The notes under the pieces were generated by a model. The model was not told the DNA's origin. It made no database searches and saw only the letters and a list, made by a program, of their open reading frames with translations. 64,000 nt of DNA, taken from positions 17,171,654 through 17,235,653 of the forward strand of contig CM060472.1 in the NCBI GenBank assembly GCA_030544235.1. The letters run 5' to 3'. Each line of letters begins with the position of its first letter. Position 1 is the stretch's first letter. Of the stretch, positions 23,000 to 36,390 are shown one piece after another. A program made the position numbers and the translations under genes. This stretch comes from Lepturacanthus savala (lineage: Eukaryota; Chordata; Actinopteri; Scombriformes; Trichiuridae).

Positions 23000-24470
23000 T
23001 GAAGCCAAAACGACCAACTGACCTTTGACCTTCTTGAAATGGGTGCTAATAGGTCTGGGTAAAAGCCCTTTTCTGGGTTTCAAAGCTTCTATTGGTATTA
23101 TTATAACGCTTTGTTAAATAAAAAGGTTATTAGTAACCACTGCATATTTAAATGATCTGATCAGCACAGCTCTTCAGTCTAAAATGTCAGCTAAATATGC
23201 ACAGACAGAGATTAGAAGCTTCAGACTCGTTAGATGCAGTGTTGCAGTCTAAACATTTTAGACTCATTCTGCACAGTAAAGTTAAATCCAATCGTCTCTG
23301 TTCTTCACCTCACTCTAACAGGACGTTTGCTGCTGAACATTTACTGGCGATGGTGCTGCCTGATAAAAGAAAAATGCTGCCGTTACCTCAGAAAACTTGA
23401 TTATGCCTCTCTAATAAAGGCCCGGGCCTTTATTGGAACCAGGCCAATATTAGAGACATGCCTTTATTTATCTATTTGAGCAAAACGGACTAACAGTAGA
23501 ATGAAGAAAAACAAGGTTTTGTGTCTATTTGAACCTATAAAATACTAGGTTCATTTATTGAAAAAGTACAGTTACCATAACATGATGGTATGCATACAGA
23601 AACATTAACAACAAATATCAGTAATTTATTGTTCAGGCTAAGTTCCAGAGTAGAAATATAGTAACAAAAAGGTAGCAAACATAGTGCATCTGTGGTTCCC
23701 CGTATTTACAGATAATTTACATTGTAGGATAAAGCAAATTAACTGAGGGATAGCGGTAACAAAATAATTCTGCTATAGTAATATAAATACCAGTAAATGA
23801 AATCACCACAAATAAAGAAATAATCACTGATTTAAGGCAACCAGGGTGTACCAATAGGATTTGTTGTTAGGAACCTTTGTTTAGTTCAGTGCGACACACA
23901 GACATGTTTTGAAGTGACACACCCGGAGTTACCGGACTGAGCTGAACGTACCCTTCTAATAACATTAATAAAGTTTGTAACCCAGCAGGGTTAAAACAGT
24001 AAGCAGAGATTATACTTCTTGTGATTAAGTAACAGACTTTAACACAGGCCACCATAGCCATGGCTTGATATTTTAAGTCCTCTGGTGTCTTTCTAATGAG
24101 CTAAACAGTCTCAGCTGTATATTTTGGTGTTTAATTAGACATTTAAAAACATTGGTTCTAATAATCACCCCGGCCTCTATTAGAGATCGATCAAGTCTTT
24201 ATTTACCCCCGTCAACAGCAAGACCGGTCAATGTTAGAGACCCAGCCACTAATGGAATACATTCATTAAAAAGTACATTATTTAAAAGTTAAGATTTACA
24301 CTAAATACTGCAAAACAAATGCTGATGTTAAAAGTGTTTGCACAACAGATGTGATGTTATGTCACTTTCATTCCTATGGTAGTAATTTAAAATAAAAGTG
24401 CGTTCTATACTAGTGTTGGATTTTTCGTATAACAATGCGATTAAAAACAATGTGATTACATTTTGGAATA
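23000..24470. other. intron-like DNA inside the eif4a3 remnant
   Basis: This stretch between the first two exon remnants holds no recognised exon. Open frames at 23197-23400 and 23234-23479 show no domain. I looked here for ORD exons of osbpl10 on the minus strand and saw none. Confidence 0.4.

Positions 24471-24473
<3 letters not shown>

Positions 24474-24560
<87 letters not shown>
24474..24560. repeat. (TA)n microsatellite
   Basis: About 43 uninterrupted TA units lie just 3' (minus strand) of the first eIF4A3 exon remnant. Confidence 0.95.
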
Positions 24561-24564
<4 letters not shown>

Positions 24565-24839
24565 AGTTATATGTAAACATGTATGTTGTTTGTAAACAGA
24601 CCTTCCTCTTAGTGTTGCAGAAGATGGTGGCCTGTGTGATGGTCAGAGTGTCGTACAGATCGCACAGAGTCAAACTTCCACTCCTCCCTCTCCACTGCCA
24701 CTAAGAACTGCTTAATGCTCCAGGGTCAGCTCTTCACTGTGGGGAGAGGAGGAATAAATTAACTGATTAAACCGTCAATCACAGTTAACTTTAAAATAAA
24801 CGGACCAGTTTATAACAATAAGAGTTTTAAACCACAAAG

Positions 24840-24952
24840 GGTCTGGATTGTATCCCTGCCTCTCGCCCAATGTACACAGGAACTGGTTCCAGCAGACCCC
24901 CATGATGTTCATGAGGAATAAACGGGTATAGAAAATGGATGGATGGATAATC
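24840..24952 (+). mobile_element. SINE/LINE-tail fragment ending in (GGAT)n
   Basis: TATCCCTGCCTCTCGCCCA..., then GGTTCCAGCAGACCCCCATGA and GAATAAACGGGTATAGAAAATGGATGGATGG, is the common tail of an abundant teleost SINE; a fuller copy is at 56487-56800. It lies between the last intact osbpl10 exon and the first eif4a3 remnant, close to their junction. Confidence 0.6.
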
Positions 24953-24972
24953 AGGTTAACCAGGTGTCTCAC

Positions 24973-26132
24973 CTCAGCACCAGGGGACAAATTCTGGTTC
25001 CTGAGGGCCGGGGATGGCTCGGCCGGTCGCTGAGGGGTCGGACCTCCGTTCTTCAGCTGCCCCCCTGAGGGCGAGTCTGCTACAGTCCACACAGGAGCAA
25101 CACCTGAAAGACCACAAGGCCCCGTCAGAGCGTCTCCTTAGCGGTGCAGGGAAATCAAACCTTCATGATGTACGGTGGATTCAGGAAATGTTCAGACCTT
25201 CACTGTGTTCACGTTATGTTGCAGCTTCATGCTAAAATCTACAATACATTTTTCCCCTCATCGATCTACACATATAAAAACCTCATAATGACGAAGCTGA
25301 AACAACCGTATTCTGACTCATATTCACAGTCTAGAATCTTCCCTGGATTGAGGGGGATCTCTAGATGTTCGATTGGGTTTCAGTCAGGTCTCAAAAACAT
25401 TTACAGTCGTCCCTGCAGGAAGGAACCTTCAGCCCAGGCTGAGGGCTCTGGACCCGGTTTTCACTAAGGATATCTCTGAACCCCAATTCCCTGCTGCTGG
25501 AAACACCCTCAGCATGATGGGTTGGTCCTGGTTTCCTGGTTCCATCAGACTGGTCACTTGTCCTATCGTGGACCTTCTCCACCAGTTTGCCAGAGGACCT
25601 GGAAGAGTCCTGCTTCATCCAGACTTCTTCATGTAGGAATGATGGAGGCCACTGTGCTGCTGGGAGCTTTTGATCCCAGATCTGTGTCCCAACAGGATCC
25701 AGACTCCAAGCTCTGTAGGTGGTTCTTCCCCCTCGGGGTTCAGTTATGCTCAGCTATGACATTCACAACAGGCGGATTCAATCAAGGAATAGAAATGTCT
25801 AAAAGTTGATGAAGAAAAACAAGCACCATATACATTTGTAAAAATTATTAAACAGTTTTCTCGTCATTGTGGGGTGTTGAGTGACTGACAAAGGGAAAAT
25901 AAGTTCAGCAATTTCAAATTATTTTCCCCAAGTAAAGCTGCAACATAACAAAAGCAGTCTGAATATTTTCTGAATGAACTCTAGATATATAAACTGTTCT
26001 ATTGCAAGTATTAATGCTGGATTTATGATTTGGTGACAGACAAGAAAAGGGAGAAAATTTGATTAAATTCTGACATCCAATAAACAGAAATAAGGATGTG
26101 TGATTAACAAGAGACTACACATGGAAATTGTG

Positions 26133-26163
<31 letters not shown>

Positions 26164-29100
26164 TGATTGTGTGTGTGTGTGTGTGTGTCTTTTTTTTACA
26201 TAATAGCATGTTGCTGTGCAACAGCAACATGCAACAGTTGTTGTTGCTGTACAACAGCAACAGGCAACTGTGGTTTGTCAGTTCAGCAGCTGTTGATCTT
26301 AAAAAGTAAAGACTCAGTCTGAATGAAGAGATTCTCTCTGCTCTCTCAGATGTGTGTCTGTGTATAAAAAGACTCATCACAAACATTTGTATTAATGTAA
26401 TGATCTTTGCGATTTATAAGCCTAAAACCAAAAATAAAGTTTTTTTATTTAAAAGCTTCTAAAATCAGCACAGTCATGGATCCTGGTTCAGAATCCTGCT
26501 AACTAAGCAGCAGCCGACCAGCAGCTCTTCAATCTCTGATCTCAGCAACTCACAAATTAAGTTAAAGTTGTAAAGCATCAATCTTCAACCCCAGCTCACA
26601 AAATTAAGTTAAAGGTCTAAGCACCGAGCGGCTGTTTGATCTGTAAAGTCAGGTCGACAGGCGGAAATCGCCTCAGGCCTCCGACTGTTTGTCTGACAGG
26701 AACCTGAACAGTGAACCATCCTCCGGTGACACTGGACTCGTGTCCAGTCAGAGCAGGGGCGGGTCAGCCTGGAGGCAGAGGTACAGTTTGTGTGAGTGAC
26801 TTCAATTGAATTGGGTTTTAAAAGTTATACCGGAGACATTTTAAAGTCAGTGGTTTCCCGTGTGAACCGCGGTCACCAAAGCTCACATTTCTGTTTGCTC
26901 TACGCATCAGTCCGGACTCTGTAAATATTTTCAGTGGGTGAAAACGAGTGCTGTGACAGACAAATTACCTCCAGCCAATCAGCAGATTGAAACTTATTGA
27001 ATCGAAGTTATTGAATCAAACTTGTTTCAAATCCAGTCAGTAGAATGACAAAAGTGTCTTTTCAAGTCTATTTCTGCGATAACTGCACCTGCGCTGAAGC
27101 TCATTCAAGTTAGTGTCTGTCTGTTGAGAGGTTTACCGGGGACTACAACACAGTCTCTGATTGGTTGATTACCTTGTCGACTACAGTCGCTGATTGGTCG
27201 ATTATGTTATCATCTACAGTCCCTGACTGGTCCAGTCGGCACTGAGGCGTAGAGCAAACAGAAATGTGAGCTCAGATGCTCAGGATGATTTTAACCAGGT
27301 GAGGAAATCACTGCACGTTTGTGGTAATAGCAAAGATTTCTTAACACATTCAGCTTCTTTAAAATCCAAAATGACAGATGCTTGTTCTTTGAGACGTTCT
27401 CCCGACGAGACGTCACAAAGGGAGGGCGGGGCAGACAGAGACATGCAGGTGAATCAAAAGGCTGCGCAGATCAAACAGTGCAGATACAAACATTCATGCA
27501 GAAGATGTTTCCAACGATCCATCGCCTTCCATTTCCGGGCCATGACATCATCTCTTACCTCACGTCTGCTGCTGTTTTTTTTGTTATGGTTTTATGTAAA
27601 ATAAGACGCCTTTCATCTCGACGCCAATTTTGTGAATGAAAGTGCTGCCTCTTTGAATTCTTTTGTGTTTTGCTGCTGCTGGCAAAGTGAGTTAATTTCC
27701 TTTATAGACTGTTATTTCCTTAAAGGAAAATATACATAAGTGGGTGAAAGAGAGAAAGAAGGTCGGGCTTCAGGCTCTTTATGGAGGTGACGGGGGGGGT
27801 GGGCGGCAAGCAGCAAAGACCCAATAAGATATAATAAGCTGTCTGGTTGGCAGGTTTCTGCTGGTTTTGCAGTAGCAAGGAGCCTGGAGTCAGCCAGACA
27901 TAGCCGGACTCAGCCAGAATCAGCCAGACTCAGCCGGACTCAGCCGGACTCAGCCGGACTCAGCCGGACTCAGCCGGACTCAGCCGGACTCAGCCGGACT
28001 CAGCCGGACTCATGCTCAGTCCGGTTCCTGTTCCCATGCAGCCACAAAGCTTCCTGCTGAAATTAAACCGAGCAGCTGCTGCCTTTATGACCTGCTGCAT
28101 TAGACCTGGATCCTGCTCATGCAGAGAGCCAGACTACCATCGCTGGGCCAAACCCAGGACCTATCAAAGGCCTCCTCACTGAGCTGTGGGGGGTACATGC
28201 CGGAAGCGGGAAGAAGCCGGATCCCCACAGGACTCATCAGCCAAACAGCGGAAGGAAAGAGGTTTGTACTTGCGGCCCGGCGGTCCCACTCCACACCAGG
28301 CCCTTTCTGAAGAACAGAGACCAGAAACCGTCAGGTCCAGTGGACCAGGACCCTGACCCCCCTAAAGACTCAAAACCACAACTCCACCGTTTAAAGGAAA
28401 ATAAATGATGTTGGGCTGAAAACACGGAAATGTTGGAGCTTGTTGCTTCAGTTGCCGAAAGATCACAAAAGTTTGGACTCATAGCAGATACGATGGATCC
28501 AAAGGCAACACACATACATGTTCCAGAGGCAACACATACATGTTCCAAAGGCAACACACATACATGTTCCAAAGGCAACACACATACATGTTCCAAAGGC
28601 AACACACATACATTACTGAAACGTGCACCAAAACCAGAAAAAACAAAATCCATCCGTCCATGTTCCTCCATTGATTCTGATTCAGGTCCTGAGAAACACA
28701 CGTTTCTACCTTGGGATCCCGAGTCCAGATGGATTACACAGTTAATTCCTGTGGGTCTGCCCGGGTCTCCAAACCAGACCTCAAACCACCTCAACCTTAT
28801 AGGTGAAGGAGCAGTGGTTCTACTCCAAGTTGCTCTGCAAAGGAATTAATTTAGACTACCCAGTACAGGTGCTGGTCATAGAACTAGAATATCATGAAAA
28901 AGTTTATTTCAGTAATTCTATTTGAAAAGTGAAACTTGTGTAATGTATATATTAATTTCACAGAGACTGGCATATTACAAGTGTTTGTTTCTTTTAATAT
29001 AGATGTTAATAACTGACCAATAATGAAAACCCCAAATTTGGTATCTAAAAATTAGTCTATTGTGGAAAGGTTCAATATTGAAGACACCTGGTTTCACACT

Positions 29101-32100
29101 CTAAGCAACTAATTAACTCAAAACACCTGCAAAGCCCTTTAAATGGTATGTCAGTCTAGGTCTGTAGGCTACATAATCATGGGGAAGATTGCTGACCTGA
29201 CAGTTGTCCAAAAGACAAATGTAGACACCTTGCACAAGGAGGGCAAGACACAAATGGCCTTTGTAAAGAGGCTGGCTGTTCACATAGTGTCCAAGCACAT
29301 TAATAAAGAGACAAAGCGAAGGAAAAGATCTGGAAGAGAAAAAAAAGTGCACAAGCAATAGGGATATCCACACCCTTGAGAGGATTGTGTAACAAAACCC
29401 ATCCATATGTATTCAAGACATGGGATTCAGCTCATTCCTTGTGCCAAGCCCCTCTTGAACAAGAGACAGTGTCTTGCCTGGACGAAAGACAAAAAGGACT
29501 GGACTGCTGCTGAAGTTATGTTCTCTGATAAAAGTAAATTTCACATGTCCTTTGGAAATCAAGGTGCCAAAATCTGGAGGAAGAGAGGAGAGGCACAGAT
29601 TCCATGTTGCTTGAGGTCGAGTGTAAAGGTTTCACAGTCAGTGTTGGTTTGGGTGGGTGCTATATCATCTGCTGGTGTTGGTCCACTGTATTTTCCTAAG
29701 TCCAAGGTCAATGCAACCATTTAACCAGGAAGCTTTAGAGGGCTTCATGCTTCCTGCTGCTGACCAACATATTCATATTCCAGTGCCAAAGCTACCACTA
29801 CCTGGTTCAAGGACCATGGTATCCCTTTTCTTAATCGGCTTGACCTTAAGCCCATACAAAATCTATGGGGTATTGTGAAGAAGAAGATTTGATACGCTAG
29901 ACCCAACAATACAGAAGAGCTAACGGCCACTACCACAGCAACCTGGGCTCTTATAACACCTGAGCAGTGCCAAAGACTTATTGACTCCATGCCATGCTAT
30001 TTTTATAACTTATCATAATCATCAAAATGAAAAGAAAAAAAAAATATCAGTCTGTCTGTAATGAATGAATATAATATGCAAGTTTCACCTTTTGAATGGA
30101 ATTACTGAAATAAATAAACCTTTTTATGATATTCTAATTATATGACCAGCACCTGTATCTGTGATCTCACAGTTTTGAATGAATCCAAATTATCCGTAGA
30201 AACGTTTCTGCAACAACTTCTCCTTTGTTCTGATCTGCGTGTTCAGGTGGTTTCAGAAAATCCTTGATACCTTCACAAGCAGCTGTTGTTTTTCTGTGAG
30301 CAGGAAAACTACTGGGCGGATTTTATGAAACTTTGCAGTTGGCGAATTGGCCGAAGACGGACGGCCTACGTGTTGGCTGTCAGACAGAAGATTGACCTGC
30401 ACTGTGACCTTCTGCTTCCACCTAATCCGCTAAAACTGGCAGCTATGAAGAGGTGAAGGCCTCGGACTGTTTGGAACCAAATATGCAGATTAACAGCAGG
30501 GAAGGAGATGATGCTGCTGCTGTCTGACGTGATTCCATGGACACTTTTTCTCACCTTCAGGTTCCATTGTACCGACTGTGAATCCGATCTGACAACAGCA
30601 GCTACAAACATCCAGAGACACTTTGACGCCTAGAGGCACAGATTATAATGTTGATTTTTGAAGGAATATTTCTTTAAATCAAATCTACCCCCCCCCCCAC
30701 ACTTTAGAAAACCTTAACCCTGCTGTTAATTTTCAACATAACCTGAACTTCATATTCTTTCCAAAGCATCTGATGAATTTAAGATTATTTTGACATTTAT
30801 TTGTAGTGTATCTTCCTGCTTTAATTAATATTAATTCTTAGTGTTATGGCCATAGAACCACCCTCAGGCTGCAGAAGGTTCAAATCCAAACAGCTTTATT
30901 GGATCCATAATGATCTGGCACAGAGAGGGTTAAACATTGCAGAGGTCCGACATGTTTAGGCACCAGTGTGGATTCCTTTGGCAAAGATTTAATCTTTTGA
31001 GGAGATTTAGAAGTATTATTCATATTAGTCTTTATATTTAGGCTTACTCACATAAACCCTGATTTGATCTCCTCCGACATGCATGTTGGGAAACAGTCTG
31101 AAATGCTTTCAAGAATTTTGTAAACAATATTGACAAGTAATTTTAGTTCATACACACGTTCACATTCATGCTTATACTTGGCAACAGGATTGTCAGGAAC
31201 TATTGTGATTTCAATGCAGCAAATGACACCGAAAACAACATAGAACAAACTAACAACTGCGAAACATACATACATAAGTGATACTAAATAAACAAGGTAA
31301 CAATGCATGAAACAATCAGCAACAGTTACTAGAATCACTGAAGTTCGTCGGGCAGGAACAGGAATCACAGGAACCACAGGACCCGCAGGACCCGCAGGAC
31401 CCACAGGAACCATAGGAACCACAGTCCAGCGGCCGCTTGCTGTTGGACTCTATAACAGGACACTGGAAGGACAATGGGGGGGAGGGAGATGGAGGGGTCG
31501 GGGGCTCCAGTAGCAGCACTGGAACCGGGCTCGGGGCGGACTCACCGGAGGGGGCTCCGTGGTTGCACTGGGATGCCTGAGGTGATGCGTGGCTCTGGGT
31601 CTGGGTCTGGGTCTGGCTATGGCTCTGGGTCTGTTGGAGGAGGTGCAGACACTCTCCCAGGCAGCTCAGGGTGGCAGCTGACGTGGCTTTGAGCAGCAGC
31701 AGGTCATGGTCCAGACAGGAGAGGGGGCCTTTGGTGGGTAGCGAGTCAATGGACTGAACCAGGTTCTTTTGGTGGTCTTCAGCCTGGGACATGACCTGAT
31801 GACAAAAAGATATGAAGACATTAAACCTGGGAGACAGGGTCACAACTCCAATGATTCAGATTTCAGTGCGATGCAGGTGAGCCTGTTTCTGGACCTGTGT
31901 GAAAACTACTATTTTTATTATCGCTACTATTTACTTCATTCACTTATTTATGCTGTTGTCAGCGCTAAGTCCAATCAATGACCACAGGGGTTCCAGCTTC
32001 TCTCTGACAGAAACCTCTAGTTTATTATAGGAAATGTCCCATCTTACAATATAATGGACAACATGGTAGTATACAGATTACTTGTTTTTCACATTAACCA

Positions 32101-35100
32101 TAAAACACACATTTACAGTACCAAATGTAAGTATTATTTATTTATATCTATTTTTAACATTCACTTAATAGAATTTATTTCTAGTCACCTTAGTCTCATC
32201 TGTGCTGAGAACAGAAAAAAAAGGCTGCAGCAACTTTCCAAACAGGAGAAGTATTTCCAAACAGGAAATTTATTTCTGTGACTCACATTTCAGAGTCTAA
32301 ATGTGTCATAAAAGTAAAAAGTCGGTTCTGGCTCATGGCTTATAAGCTTCTGGGTTATTTATCATCCTGGAAATGTTATATTCATTAATATTGTATATAT
32401 TCACAGCCACTCGTCCTCTGCATCATACGCAGATATTCTGATGCACTGAAAGCTGCTGCAGTATATTTATGTTCTGAAGCAGCAGTTATTCAGCTCTTTG
32501 CTGGATGTTGAGTTTCAGACAGAATCAGCTCAGCTTCTTTTAATAGATTTTTCAGTGTTCAGCTGATACCGGATCATTCACTGTGTCCTTCAAACCAGAA
32601 CCTGCTGTTTCATTCACACAAGGACGTGATTTTCACTGCACTTTATGTTCTCATGAGGCCAGGTGTTAGAGAATTGATTACATTTCTATGTTATAATGTG
32701 ATCAACGCACATCCGATGCTATACACTTGTTATAAATTTGCAGTTTTCATACTACAAGATGGAACACAATGCTTCAAACAATAAAGCACACACACATGCA
32801 AGTACACACACTCACCCTCTGGAGCCAAGAGAGCTGCTGCTGCTGCTTCCATAAATAACCTCAGTGATCCAGACAGAGTGGAGGCATCGAGTCAGCTGTG
32901 ACATCGGAGGACAGACAAGGTGACGTCTCCTACATCACACCTTCACCTTCATACCTTCACCATCACTATCACACCTTCACAAATACACCTTCACCTTCAT
33001 ATGTTCACCATCAACACACCTTCACCATCACTATCGCTATCACATCTTCACCCTACACCTTCACTATCACATCTAAAACTTTAGTATCACACCTTCACCA
33101 TCACACATTCACCATCACACCTTCACCATCACTATCACACTCAGTCCATTCGTCTACACACTCTACACAAATCAGTGTATCAGTCTTTCACCTTCACCAC
33201 TCAACTCATGTATTCAGACGACAGCTGTTCCACATCACACACTTCACTAAGTGGGGTAAGGACAACCATCTCCACCTCAATGTCACGAAAAGGAAAGAAC
33301 TTCTCATCACCTCCCCAGCACCCATCACCTCCCCAGCACCCATCACCATCAATCATCAATGGTCCAAATAGTTGACAGCTTCAAGTACAGTAAACTCAGC
33401 TCCAAACAACACATAGCTGACATCCTGAAAGACGCCAGCAGAAACGGTTTGTCATCCCAAAACTCATTGTGGACTTTGTGTCTCACCCCATCTCCTCCTG
33501 CTACTTCCTAACCCCACTAAACTCACCCACATCACCAACACTGCTGCCAAAACAATCAGTTTCCCTGCAGCCACCCGGTCTGCACTCAACAACAGGGCCA
33601 TCTCACACGTTACAAATACAACAGAACAAGACATCACTCCCACCCACTTAATCACCTCAGGACAGAGCTGCAGGACATTAAGATGCAGGAAGACAGGAAG
33701 ACTCGCCGGGAAAAGCCTGATAACAACGGGCCACACTGAGTGTGAGGTTTTAGTGACCTGTGATACTGTGGTGTGAAGTGTTGTGTCCAGACAATCATTC
33801 AAAATTTAACAGAAAGTGTTTCAGCCTCAAGGTCAAAGTGTTCCTGCACAGACATGTTTACATGTCACATGTTGTTTCTGTACAAACATGTTTACATGTC
33901 ACATTCCGTTTCTGCACAGACATGTTTACACGCCACATGTTGTTTGTGCAGCACACAGCTCCTCCTCCGTGTTGCTGCCGTGTTCCTGCTGTCACAGCTG
34001 ATCAGGATCAATATCGACAGGAAAACGCAAACAAAGCTGAAACCAGCAAAGATGAGACCGGGACAAGACTGCTGAGGAGCAGAAATATCCGCTGAGTCAC
34101 TGCAGCACGGAGACAAGACAGAGAGGACAGAGAAGACAAAGGGACAGAGGGGACAGAATCTGGCTCCAGGACAGTTTGGTCAAATAAGCTTCATTAGGTT
34201 TTTAGAATGATTCTGTTGAAGCAAAATTACAAAATTACGTCTGATTTTCATTTGTTTATTTTCAGTATTTTAGGGCCTGAACAGGAGAAGCTAATGTTTC
34301 TGCCAGGATCTATCCTTTCTTCCTTCCTTCCTCCAGAAGGAGAAGTCAAAGGTCAAAGGTTAAAACATGGCCCCACCTGTCTGACCTGCAGCAGCCGCCC
34401 TGGCTTCTGACGCCTGTCGACCCGTCGAGCTGCAGCTGGAGATTTGTGATGTGTGATGGTGATGATGTTGCTCGGCGACGCCGTGGTGCCCAGGTGCCTC
34501 TGGGAACACGGGGACGAAGACGGGGTAAGGTGAGGGAGGTGGGAGGAGCTACGGGTCCGACCGGAGGAGCCCTGGGGGGGAGGGGGCAGAAGGGTTAAAC
34601 ATCTTTCTGTCGCTAACAGAACCATTCGAGAATAGTTCTGGTTCTTGGATGTAAACTTGAAGAAAACACAAGGGAAATTGTCCAGATGTGTTGAAAACAA
34701 ATACAAATATTCTATTTGTGGGAAATAATAATTCCTTGTTAGTAGGATATAATCACTACTTAATCAGATAGTATGTTTTTGTGGGATATAATCATTACTT
34801 AACCAGATTGTAAGTTTTTGTTTGATATAATTATTACTTCATAAGATTGTGAGTGTTTGTGGAATATAATCATTCACTAATTTCTTGTAACAATAATACA
34901 CTCACTTTTGTGTTTATGGGAGATAGTTAATTGCAAAAATAAAGTTACTTAAGTGTTTATTTTAAAGATTTGTATCGTACTTGAGGATGAGAGAATATAA
35001 AGCATCAGTTCCACAGTGTGAGGAGCTGAAACATGGAATGAACTGAACTGAGCAGGTAATATGAGAAGCAGCAGCTTCATTCACATAGAGCAATGAGCAG

Positions 35101-35895
35101 CTGCCTCCAAGGTCAGAACTGCACCAGCGTTTAACAAAGAGGCACAAGGCAAAGAAAGCATGGGAGGTTTTTCTCTGTTTTTCCGTTTTCAGGGAGCCAT
35201 CCTCTGGGGATGTTTGGGTGCCAGAGGTTGGGACCAAGCAGGGAGAGCCAAGTCTAAACCACGGCTCCTCTCATCTTTCAGAACCAATCATATTACAGAA
35301 ACTATAAGACTGAATAAAAGTTCTGTTTCTTCAGTGTTATCCTAGGAGACAAAGCGAAGCAGCACTTTGAAACAGAGAAAGAACCAAGCCTCTTACTGAT
35401 TTAATTCTAATTAAACTTTTGAATAGCTGAAAGTCATTTGTTATTTGTGTCCATGTTGTGTGACTCACCAGCAGCTCCAGGCTGCCTCCAGCTTTCTCCA
35501 CACTCAGGTGTTCATCTGAACCTTTCAGCTTCCTCACCTGACACACACAGACAGAGGAAACGTATAATAAACATGGTGATGTTTCCTACAGTTTGATGAG
35601 TGACTGGAGGTTTGATGAGTAAATAAAAATATTAAATAAATAATAAGCTCGGAGTTTAATTTAATGCAAACACGACTCCGCCCCCCAGCAATGACTCCGC
35701 CCCCTGCTGGCGGGTGGTCAGCTGTTACCTTGGTGCTGCTGTCTGAGTGACGTCTGGCACATGCCTGGAGCTGATGGATCCACAACTGCTGCTCCGTCAC
35801 ATCTGAGGCTGAAGCACACACAAACGATCCATCACTGCACAATCACAAATCACCATCAATAATCAAAAGACTTCAAAGTTAACACACCCACACAG

Positions 35896-35949
<54 letters not shown>

Positions 35950-36309
35950 TGACTGAAGACAGATCTGCTAACAAAGAAGCTGCAGCTTCACCTGAAAGAT
36001 GCTGACTGTGTATTTTAGTGACCTGCTGCAGAACAGACTGAACCAACATCCTGCTGCAAAATGGACTGAACCAACATCCTGCTGCAGAACCAACATCCTG
36101 CTGCAAAATGGACTGAACCAACATCCTGCTGCAGAACCAACATCCTGCTGATCATGTTCACTGATCAACTACTGCATCGTCTTGAGTTCCACCCGGTTTT
36201 ATAAAACAAGTTCAAACACATCTAAAATACAGCAAACACACTCAACTAAACTGCAACAACAAACACCTAAAATACAACAAGAATAACAATAATAAACAAT
36301 AAGCAAACC

Positions 36310-36390
<81 letters not shown>

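Larger units (their letters stand above)
21183..24736 (-). pseudogene. eif4a3: 3' half of eIF4A3 (DEAD-box helicase), decayed copy
   Basis: Five exon remnants in order on the minus strand match the C-terminal RecA domain of eIF4A3, the exon-junction-complex helicase. 24736-24602 encodes the EELTLE / IKQFLVAVEREEWKFD / DLYDTLTITQATIFCNTKRK segment. 22802-22702 encodes VDWLTEKMRKASFT..MHGDMPQKER. 21751 to about 21656 encodes GLISLDVGGRGLDVPQVSLINYDLPNNRELYI. 21453-21326 encodes RIGRSGHYGCNGVAINFVKND..EQYYSTQIDEIPVN. 21199-21183 encodes VADLI-stop. Damage: two 2-bp deletions frameshift the first exon; the second lacks five codons (IMKEF); the third lacks one Ile codon and its splice donor; motif V ARGLD became GRGLD; motif VI GRSGR became GRSGH. 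Exons for the N-terminal RecA domain are absent. Introns are retained, so it is a segmental copy rather than a retrocopy. Confidence 0.88.

Noticed and set aside
28237..28849. Long frames on both strands around 28430-28794
   Set aside because: Both run through a 24-bp minisatellite whose unit length is a multiple of three; no domain on either side.
32898..33371. 157-codon + frame rich in His, Thr and Ser
   Set aside because: A translation of CACCTTCACCATCAC repeats within an osbpl10 intron, antisense to the gene.
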